64,000 bases of DNA from Branchiostoma floridae (taxonomy: Eukaryota > Chordata > Leptocardii > Amphioxiformes > Branchiostomatidae), in the NCBI RefSeq assembly GCF_000003815.2, contig NC_049982.1, positions 33,394,308-33,458,307 of the forward strand. Direction: 5' to 3'. Each line of letters opens with the position of its first letter. The stretch's first letter is position 1. Under the pieces are notes generated by a model. That model saw only the letters and a program-made list of their open reading frames with translations, was not told where the DNA came from and made no database searches. The position numbers were made by a program, and so were the translations under genes. This document shows, piece after piece, positions 57,346 to 64,000 of the stretch.

Positions 57346-58343
57346 GAAGGCAAGCACAACATTACTTCCAAGCCGCACTTAAACCCAACACTAGGAGTAC
57401 TTACTCTTCGGGAGAGACCAGGTTCATTCAGTTCTGTATAAGACACAAACTTTGGGATGTACAGCATAATATACTACCAGCTTCAGAGCACACTTTAGTC
57501 TACTTTGTGTTGTCCCTAGCCCAGACGGTTTCTTATGGCACAATTAAGGTGTATCTACATGCTGTACGCAACTTACATCTGGAACAAGGTTTTGAAGACC
57601 CGACTAAAGGGTCATTTCTACTTGATCGCATTGTTCAGGGAATTAGAAATTGTAAAGGAGAACAACCAAGGAGACTACGCCTACCCATAACACTCCCAAT
57701 TCTCCAAGGCTTGTGTAACAAATTGGAGCTCATCTTTCAAAATAAGCCTTTTGATAACTTGGTGTACAAAACTTCCTTCCTGGTAGCTTTCTTTGGTTTT
57801 CTGAGGGTTGGTGAATTCACTTGCGATTCTTGGACACGTTTCGATCCAGCTTTTCATCTGCAATGGGATGATGTGACTTTCGTTCCCAATGTGTTCCAGC
57901 CCTCCTACATCCAAATTGTTATCAAAGGGTCCAAGACTGACCCAGGTAGAAAAGGTGTACCCATTATCTTGGGACAAACCTTCTCAGCGTTATGCCCAGT
58001 AAAAGCTTTGAGAGAACTCTATCTCTCGAGAAGGTACCAGGAAGGGCCTTTATTCAGGCTCTGGTCAGGAACTTTCCTCACAAGGTCAAATTTGACCCTT
58101 GTTCTAAGACAAGCCTTGACTATGTTAGGTATCAATTCGAGTCATTATGCCTCCCACTCCTTTCGGAAGGGTGCAGCTACAACAGCTGCAGAAAGAGGTA
58201 TCCCTCCTTGGTTGATTCAGATCCTAGGCAGATGGTCGTCAGAGTGTTACAAGCTATACATCTCTTTGGCTACAGATCAGTTAAAAGAGGTCTCTTTTAA
58301 CTTGACTAGACATAGTAGTCAGGTCTATATGGGGGGAAGGTAA
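57312..58343 (+). CDS. Tyrosine recombinase of Ngaro/DIRS-type retrotransposon
   Basis: This 343-residue frame has the complete phage-integrase-like fold of DIRS-order elements. The N-terminal SAM-like part (NTRSTYSSGETRFIQFC, SYGTIKVYLHAVRNLHLEQG) is followed by the catalytic region: Arg in FLRVGEFT (about residue 167), the HSFRKGAATTAAERG box with His and the second Arg, LGRWSSECYKLYI with the Trp/His position and the nucleophile Tyr. The enzyme joins a circular DNA intermediate to the genome without target-site duplication. No stops or frameshifts are seen. The start at 57312 overlaps the RT frame by 34 nt. Confidence 0.93.
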   Translation: MFHPRITDAELRRQAQHYFQAALKPNTRSTYSSGETRFIQFCIRHKLWDVQHNILPASEHTLVYFVLSLAQTVSYGTIKVYLHAVRNLHLEQGFEDPTKGSFLLDRIVQGIRNCKGEQPRRLRLPITLPILQGLCNKLELIFQNKPFDNLVYKTSFLVAFFGFLRVGEFTCDSWTRFDPAFHLQWDDVTFVPNVFQPSYIQIVIKGSKTDPGRKGVPIILGQTFSALCPVKALRELYLSRRYQEGPLFRLWSGTFLTRSNLTLVLRQALTMLGINSSHYASHSFRKGAATTAAERGIPPWLIQILGRWSSECYKLYISLATDQLKEVSFNLTRHSSQVYMGGR

Positions 58344-58368
58344 CGTATTCCTGAGGAACACGTTACCT
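58339..58368 (+). terminator. Small hairpin after the recombinase stop
   Basis: GGTAACGT and ACGTTACC form an 8-bp perfect stem around a loop with TTCCTGAGGAA, right at the stop codon. A role in transcript processing is guesswork. Confidence 0.35.
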
Positions 58369-58372
58369 TTGT

Positions 58373-58580
58373 GGGCAAACTTTGTGCGTAGGTTGCGCTC
58401 AAAGCCCCCCATCTCACCTGATAACAGGCAAAAATTTGTGATGCAAATTGGTAACACTGGAAATCTTACGTATCTCACTCCCCCTTCTTATGCCACAAGA
58501 ACTGTGTTGTTGTCCTTTATTCAATTGTATGTTATTTTAGTTAACATGTGTGTATGCAAGCTGGATGAATGACAATTAAT
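58373..58580 (+). repeat. Split direct repeat B1
   Basis: GGGCAAACTTTGTGCGTAGG onward is repeated at 59904 up to the gap, with a few mismatches. It lies directly before A2, giving the B1-A2 junction typical of Ngaro elements. Confidence 0.9.
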
Positions 58581-58996
58581 GTGAACTTAACCATTCTTGC
58601 AATGGTTGAGTGATGTTAATTCGTCAAATCCAGCTGGTGAGATGAATTTGACAGCCCAATCTGTGGTCCCAGACATTCGTCTCCCTTAGCAAAGCTTGCT
58701 ATTAGATTCATAGATTCTTATACTTGTGCTAACTTTACACCAAGCTGGTTGCCAGACGAATCTCATTTTATAGTGTGAATGTCTCTTTCAAAATGTTGTT
58801 TTAACGCTTCCAGCCTAATTCTCACCTACCCGGCAGTAATCAGTCGTCTCTCCAAACAACTCCTTCGTCTACCATACTAGCTTGGTGTCAGTAATTAGCT
58901 TTGAATTGTTAATAACCCAAGCTGGGGATATATTCAGACTCCAGTCAAGCTATCTCAATTCTGACTCAGACTTCAAGCAGGAGCTGTCAAGTTTTT
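58581..58996 (+). repeat. Split direct repeat A2
   Basis: The second copy of A1 (416 bp). After GTCAAGTTTTT the sequences part: TTCAGAGCC (towards ORF1) at A1, CCCACCC here. Confidence 0.95.
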
Positions 58997-59903
58997 CCCA
59001 CCCTACCCACCCTTTATTTGACTTGTTCAAAGTTGTAACTAGTTTGTTTTAAGTTTTGAGTCAAGGTGTGTTAAACACCTGCTGGACAAGAGCATGGATT
59101 TAACCGACCAGCCCGCTATTGGCTATAAAAACTTTTGGCACCCAGGGTAAAACGGTCGCCGGCTCGCAGCAAGACTCAAGTAGTAGGTATATGGACCTTG
59201 CAATAGACTTGCTGTGCTATCTGATCGATAATATTGAGCCTTTTGGAGGAAATGTGTATGTTGCCTTTTCCTCTCGGTTTCCTTATGGTTGATCCAAATT
59301 TTAAACAGATTGTTAGGTATCCTCTGAAACACTATAGTTTACCTTGGTTGTTACGATACTCTGTTAACCTAGAAGTAAAGCAAGGTCCTTTAGGAGAAGT
59401 TGAGTTTCTGAATAAACAAACCGGGAACGGATACAAGGATCTTTCAGTGTTACCACAGATTATGTCAAAAAGAACCTTTCCATTTAAGTTCAACAAGGGA
59501 GTACTATGGTTTACTCTGTACTTGTTGGGAGACATTGAGCTCCAGGAAACAGTCCCAGAATGGGGGCCGCACAACATAGAAAAAGGGACGTTCTCGTGGT
59601 AGAGACGTCCCACGGTGCCTACCTTGGTTCGCCAAGAGGGTTGCCCGCGGAGTTTCTGGGACTGTGTAACCATGGTCCATTACTGAGTTGTGATGGGTGG
59701 TTACAACGTGTGTGGAACTATGTACTGTCACATCTTGATCGAATGGGTGGTTATCTCACCGGTAACCATGGACCGTTACTTTCAGTGTGTGTGTGATGAG
59801 TAGTTCCACGGTGTGTCACCTCGCCTTTGGTCAGTAGGGAGGTGCGAAGATCTTTGCTAGATCTTGGTAGACATGGAAGGTTAGATTTGTGTTGGTTTGT
59901 GTG
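58997..59903 (+). other. Unusual 907-bp spacer between A2 and B2
   Basis: In the textbook Ngaro layout B2 follows A2 directly. Here a unique segment intervenes. It has an inverted CCAAT box and a TATA box (ATTGGCTATAAAAAC, about 59117-59131) and a 122-codon open frame at 59234-59602 (MSLLEEMCMLPFPLGFLMVD...) without similarity I recognise. It also has an internal repeat (GGTAACCATGG(T/A)CC(A/G)TTACT, near 59670 and 59760). It may be the body of a second, non-autonomous element sharing A and B ends, or an insertion. Confidence 0.5.
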
Positions 59904-60026
59904 GGGCAAACTTTGTGCGTAGGGTGCGCTCAAAGCCCCCCATCTCACCTGATAACAGGCAAAAATTTGTGATGCAAATTGGTAACACTGGAAAATCTAC
60001 GTATCTCACTCCCCCTTCTTATGCCA
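59904..60026 (+). repeat. Split direct repeat B2, cut by gap
   Basis: Matches the first 123-128 bp of B1 (GGGCAAACTTTGTGCGTAGG, CTCAAAGCCCCCCATCTCAC) and then runs into N. The right end of the retrotransposon is therefore not seen. Confidence 0.9.
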
Positions 60027-60126
60027 NNNNNNNNNNNNNNNNNNNNNNNNNNNNNNNNNNNNNNNNNNNNNNNNNNNNNNNNNNNNNNNNNNNNNNNNNN
60101 NNNNNNNNNNNNNNNNNNNNNNNNNN
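60027..60126. other. Assembly gap (100 N, likely of unknown size)
   Basis: Exactly 100 N, a usual placeholder. The sequence after it returns to the left flank of the insertion. Confidence 0.95.
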
Positions 60127-60321
60127 TGGTAGAAGATATCAGGGAAAACCAGTTGTACAAGTCAAAGTCACTAACTCTAAAGGATTGTATGCAAATACCA
60201 ATCTTATGTAAATCATGTTTAGACAATTTCTTTGTTTCATGTTTAGACAACTACAAGACAACAACAATGTGCATGTTTTGAAACATTACTAGAAGTGTAG
60301 CTCCCTCCACCTTGCTTTATT
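60127..60321. repeat. 195-bp flank copy 2 (empty-site version)
   Basis: Equivalent to 55170-55364 but continues without insertion into TTAGGCTTTTTTACC. Two base differences by eye (AGATATC for AGAAATC, CTCTAAAGG for CTCAAAAGG). Confidence 0.9.
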
Positions 60322-60352
60322 TTAGGCTTTTTTACCATTTCTCTGTGCAGTG

Positions 60353-60455
60353 ACCTCAAATAAAGTACGCACCCCAACTTTGGCAACAACTTGTAGCACC
60401 TTTTCAATTTTGAAAAGTTAAAAAAGTGCGTACTTTATTCGAGAATATACGGTAG
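60353..60455. repeat. Inverted AATAAAGTACGCACC repeat
   Basis: CTCAAATAAAGTACGCACCCC and AAAGTGCGTACTTTATTCGAG face each other across about 45 bp. The phrase CTCAAATAAAGTACGCACCCC also occurs at 54995-55015. Probably a short fold-back element. Confidence 0.6.
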
Positions 60456-61094
60456 TCACTTACCGCGACTCACCAGTAAGTTTGGACTCCCTATTATAAA
60501 ATCCTAGCTAAAAGCCTGGTCACAGCGTACTGTGCACTGTGACACATCAATGATTATGGGTAAGCCCAGAGCAGTGTCCTGTCTAATGCTGGGACAGGTT
60601 TGACTGCCAACACTGTGGTAGAAAAGTCTACTATACTGTATCCAGAGGGTAGATACAATCAGATCAGTGACACTGACAGTTGATGATCATGAAAGCACCG
60701 CACTGCCAAGAGGGACTGCTATCATGTCAGTCTGTAGTTCCAAGTCGCTGTGTAGTTTCTGACTGGCTGCCAAGAACTGCAAATATTTTCTCCATGGCCA
60801 AAAAGTATTTCCTGCGACTTAAATTTAATTACAGTAATTAGACAATGAAAAGATAGAGAACAATTTTTGTTGAGTATGTCACAGCAAGTTGTCTGCCAAA
60901 CACTAACAGTAATTCTTTGACAACCTTTAGCGTCTCTTTATGAATTATAATGGTGCCGACTCGCCCGGGACCCGACCACGACCTTCAACAATATCGCTTT
61001 CTTTTGCTCCTAATAACAAACAATCTCATTCATGTTGTCGGCACTGAGCAGAATTTGAGCCTTAAGGCCCGGTTTAGACACAAAACTCATATGA
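60456..61094. other. Intronic, no gene supported
   Basis: A weak, decayed CCGCGAA-type repeat may be present near 60770-60840 (AACTGCAAATATTTTC...GCGACTTAAATTTAATTACAGT). Nothing else is recognised. Confidence 0.4.
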
Positions 61095-61102
61095 CGCTTA
61101 AC

Positions 61103-62152
61103 TAGTGGTGCGTACCGGTTCGCCGAACCGGACTTGGACTTGCTATAACTTTTGGTTCAAGTCCGGTTAAAACCGGAACGTAGAAAACCGTTTTTTTGGA
61201 AAACCGGAATTTTTTTTTCTTGTTGTATACTAGTATCATCTAAAAACAACGCTAGATGCCTATGTAACTTTATTAACTGCAGCTAACGAGCCCGAAAATG
61301 ACTGTATCATGTTTGCGAAAAAAAATTGTCCTACCACCGTGAGCGGGCCATTAGCACATGGTCGCGCCACCGTCCGCACGGAAACCTTCTTTCAAAATCC
61401 GGCAACGTGGCAGAAATGACTGGTTCATTTTAGTAATTTCACCCATGAAAATAACGTCTGTGATTTTGTTTATCTCCTGGTATGGGTTTTAGAAGTCCCA
61501 TACCTTCTGATAAATGAGAAATTTCTCCAGAAAAACAAGTTATAACAAATCACCCGCGCTTGTCGTCACGTTTGTCGCTTGTCGGGCTACTTCACTAAAA
61601 GCATGGGCGAGTAGTTTGTTAAAAAGAAACACAGACACCTTTATTTAAATAAATATTACGAAGTCATAAACTTATTTGATATTTATTTCCTTTAAATCTG
61701 TAACGAATAAACTTACAATTCATTTGTAAGGTTAAATGAAGAGAATAATAAAACCGCACGCATCGCTTCTACCCGCCTTACAGTACGCTATCCCAATGAC
61801 CCGTATTGACCCCGCAAGCGCCATGCTGAAATTTCGGGCCGTCAAAACACAAGCCGAAAAGGCCATATTTTACCGTGATTTCCCGACAATTATCACTGAA
61901 AATCGATTTGAAAATGACGCAGTCGTTTTCGGCAATATTTTTTATCGCATGCGGCCCGGTCGAGGGGTGGTCGCTGTCCCCGGATATGCTTAGCTAGGGG
62001 ACCTCACATAGGGCAAGTCACTTAATGCTTGTGTTGATGCGGAAAAATTTAGCGGCCGTCAAAAACCGGACTTATAAGTCCGGACCTGAACCGGAATCTC
62101 TGGACTCGAGTCCGGACCTGAACCGGAATATGAGCTCCGGTACGCACCACTA
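61103..62152. mobile_element. hAT-type non-autonomous element (TAGTGGTGCGTACCGG ends)
   Basis: TAGTGGTGCGTACCGG at the left and CCGGTACGCACCACTA at the right are inverted complements. The 8-bp TSD CGCTTAAC is perfect (61095-61102 and 62153-62160), which is diagnostic of hAT-like insertion. Subterminal zones carry CCGGA, GGTTCAAGTCCGG, CCGGACCTGAACCGG iterations. The 1,050-bp interior has only an 85-codon open frame (61736-61993) of no recognised kind, so it depends on a transposase elsewhere. Confidence 0.88.
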
Positions 62153-62160
62153 CGCTTAAC

Positions 62161-62829
62161 CGTCACCGTTATAAGAGGAAATAAGGGGCATATGACGGTA
62201 TTTCCGCGAACCGACCTGAGCCACCTCCGGACCTGGTCCTGGGTCAGTTCAGCGGGGGGCCGGGACAGTTTCTCTCGTGTATAAAGACAAACTGTAACTG
62301 GTGACGGTAATAGGAGGTTGTGGATTATATGCTAATTATATGCTTACAAGCCCGTAGCAATTCACACATGTTTTTCCTTATTCTAAATTGTTTGAGAAAT
62401 AAAAAGTCGTCGATCGAATGTTCCAAGTGAAATGGCCACAGTGTCCCCAGTGACTGCTTCTTTGGTGTCCTCCTATGACCCTATCAACGTGCCCGGTTGC
62501 GCTACCATGTACCAGTGCAGCGAGGACAGAAGCCGAGTTCAAGCCTGGGTATTACCCGTCCGTCCTGTACATGTGCCCCATTCTCTATGTTGCGTCTCAT
62601 ACGAAGAAAAATGTGGGTAGTAAACATTAAAAACGTATTGTATAAACTGTTGCAAGGCGAAAATATGCGCCATTTTGATTCACTTGCAATACTAGAGTAG
62701 TACTCTGCTCCACGGGCGGCCTACTACGCTTCCGTCTGTGTGTCTAAAGACAAACCGTCACCGTAGCGAAGCATCACATGACAGTTTACCGTTTCCAATG
62801 GTTTCCAATGTAAAGTGGGCCTTATACAG
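62161..62829. other. Intronic, no gene supported
   Basis: GC-richer than its surroundings in places. Short frames at 62432-62620 and 62497-62700 are unrecognised. No repeat boundary seen. Confidence 0.4.
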
Positions 62830-63057
62830 CAGGGCTCGAAATACCACCTGCATATGCAGGTTAGTGCAGGTGAAATTGGAGCTGTGCAGGTATTTCTGAT
62901 GTCTACCTGCACCTAACCTGCACTGGTCCATGTACTGGGTTTTATATATAAATGTCCTATGATGTAGGACCTGGTGTATGTGGGTAGTTATTAGCTGCAT
63001 TGACTGTTACCACCATTAAGTTTAAAAGAAAAAATAGGAATGGTTTCTGAAAAAATT
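62830..63057 (-). mobile_element. TIR element, GTGCAGGT subfamily, inverted, truncated
   Basis: CAGGGCTCGAAATACCACC, then the canonical series of TGCAGGT motifs and the AT-rich middle down to AAAAGAAAAAATAGGAATGG. The last third with the second TIR is absent. Confidence 0.75.
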
Positions 63058-63437
63058 ATTGGGTGAAAAGGCACCTTAAAACGTTACAATTGATTTGTTG
63101 TTTTTCAATGAAGACATAGTGCTAAGACAAGCCTTCTTATTCAAAGAGATAGTTTTAAGGTCAATCCTCTGGTCCTTTCCTTCAAACGAGGTTTTTGATC
63201 TAAAAAGCAGAGTGGTTAACCAAATACCATGCCACATTCTGCAGGGTTAGGTAGGTGTTTGCTTGCATGTAGATATAGATGTCCAGTCACACCTTTTCAA
63301 CATACTATAGTCTGGATCATCTCAATGCCACCCCCCTCCCCCCTCACATTTGAGTAGGCTGTTACAAGATGCTATCAAGTGGAAACCTGAGCTAGTGTTT
63401 ACCAGTCTTGTTTATCTTCTCTATCCTGTTGTTCCAG

Positions 63438-63517
63438 GCATTCAGCTACTTGGTGGACAAGGTCAGCCTGGGGCAAGGAGGGCGATGTGTTCTGGAGTTC
63501 CTCCATGACCGAGTAAG
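63438..63517 (+). CDS. KDM3: KDM3/JMJD1-type histone demethylase, third coding exon
   Basis: A pyrimidine-rich acceptor (TATCCTGTTGTTCCAG) precedes GCA at 63438, and the frame continues phase 0 from the previous exon. The peptide AFSYLVDKVSLGQGGRCVLE then FLHDRVR follows WPAL, the same order as in JMJD1C, where WPAL is followed by a PLV-type segment and then VEFLVDK (from memory). The donor is ambiguous: GTAAGA after 63517 (phase 2) or GTAAGG after 63512; the first keeps V-R as in the homologue. Later exons lie outside the window. Confidence 0.85.
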
Positions 63518-64000
63518 GTAAGATGCAGTAACTGGAGTAAACGTCATGAACATGCTGTCAAATCCCCCTCTTGTTATGGTAATAAAGCTGTGCACATATG
63601 TCACATAACATGCATATAAATGAGTTGATACTATGGAAACCAGCTAGTGACTGCTTCTGGATTTGGCATTCTCCTACAGGTGCATACATGTACATTTGAC
63701 TCCTGGAAAATCTCAGCCCTAGCATACTTGTTCCTGATGTTCCTTATTAACAACCGTATAGAGTATTTACATGGGCTGTTTCTGTCACCTTCCTGGGGCA
63801 TTAACCAACCCAATGAAGTCATTCACAAATACATTTGTATAAGACAGAAGGTAACGGGGCTCTGAAATGGATTACCGTATTCCATAATCATCCATGGCCA
63901 AAATGTGTTTCAGCATAACTCTCCTGGATTGTGATGACATGTTGGTAAAAGGAAGGTCAAGATTGATTTTTGGCTCCATGGTAACTGGCCTTGGTAAGGA
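63518..64000. other. Intron 3 of KDM3, ending in a dispersed repeat
   Basis: The last 110 bases (GGTCAAGATTGATTTTTGGC, GGCCTTGGTAAGG) belong to the same dispersed repeat as at 1570 and 25825. No further exon is seen. Confidence 0.5.

Noticed and set aside
55365-58996. LTR retrotransposon with 416-bp LTRs
   Set aside because: A1 and A2 do not end the element: B1 lies between the ORFs and A2, a second B follows, the integrase is a tyrosine recombinase, and no TSD is seen. This fits Ngaro/DIRS, not Gypsy or Copia.
9848-63000. Recurrent peptide-like sequence CRLGAGRHQKYLHSSNFTC
   Set aside because: It appears in several places because it is the translation of the GTGCAGGT transposon ends; the DNA motif, not the peptide, is what is conserved.

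Overview
The window is invertebrate animal genomic DNA: long introns with clear GT/AG splice sites, dense and diverse transposable-element debris, five assembly gaps, and no bacterial-style gene packing. The repeat style together with the one recognisable host gene suggests a cephalochordate (lancelet, Branchiostoma-like). That placement is inference; nothing in the sequence names the species.

Host gene. Three in-phase coding exons on the + strand (29410-29568, 50734-50883, 63438-63517) encode the N-terminus of a KDM3/JMJD1-family histone H3K9 demethylase, most like JMJD1C as I remember it. The introns are about 21.2 kb and 12.6 kb, and the JmjC catalytic part lies beyond the right edge. Nearly everything from 29.6 kb to the end is therefore intronic. 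A CCAAT/TATA-like stretch with a possible splice donor at 27.7-28.1 kb may be its promoter and 5' leader. No other host gene can be supported; 0-27 kb reads as intergenic repeats.

Large retroelements. (1) A Penelope-like element at 19.0-22.7 kb has a reverse transcriptase and a GIY-YIG endonuclease. It is flanked by two almost identical 1,049-bp arms in inverted orientation, each carrying a hammerhead-ribozyme-like motif, and it sits inside a terminal-inverted-repeat (TIR) element. (2) A Ngaro/DIRS-type tyrosine-recombinase retrotransposon at 55.4-60.0 kb has split direct repeats in the order A1-ORFs-B1-A2-B2. Its gag-like and RT ORFs are joined across an internal deletion. The 195 bp in front of it recur after a 100-N gap without the insertion, which looks like the empty allele.

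Small DNA transposons. The window holds many MITE-like elements. One group has CAGGGCTCGAAAT-type TIRs, and four copies have clean 5-bp target-site duplications (TSDs). Its subfamilies differ by the same substitution at every copy of an iterated subterminal motif (GTGCAGGT, GTGCACCC, GTGCAAGT, TTGCA-type). A second group has TAGGG.TG.GTACC TIRs and hAT-like 8-bp TSDs (5.0 kb, 61.1 kb), and also has iterated subterminal motifs that differ by subfamily. Also present are Harbinger-like TAA-flanked elements, a TTAA-flanked piggyBac-like MITE, tRNA-derived SINE-like units, and several fold-back palindromes.

Nothing seen looks like an operon, a CRISPR array or a viral genome. The most novel-looking signal is the concerted motif switching among related TIR elements.
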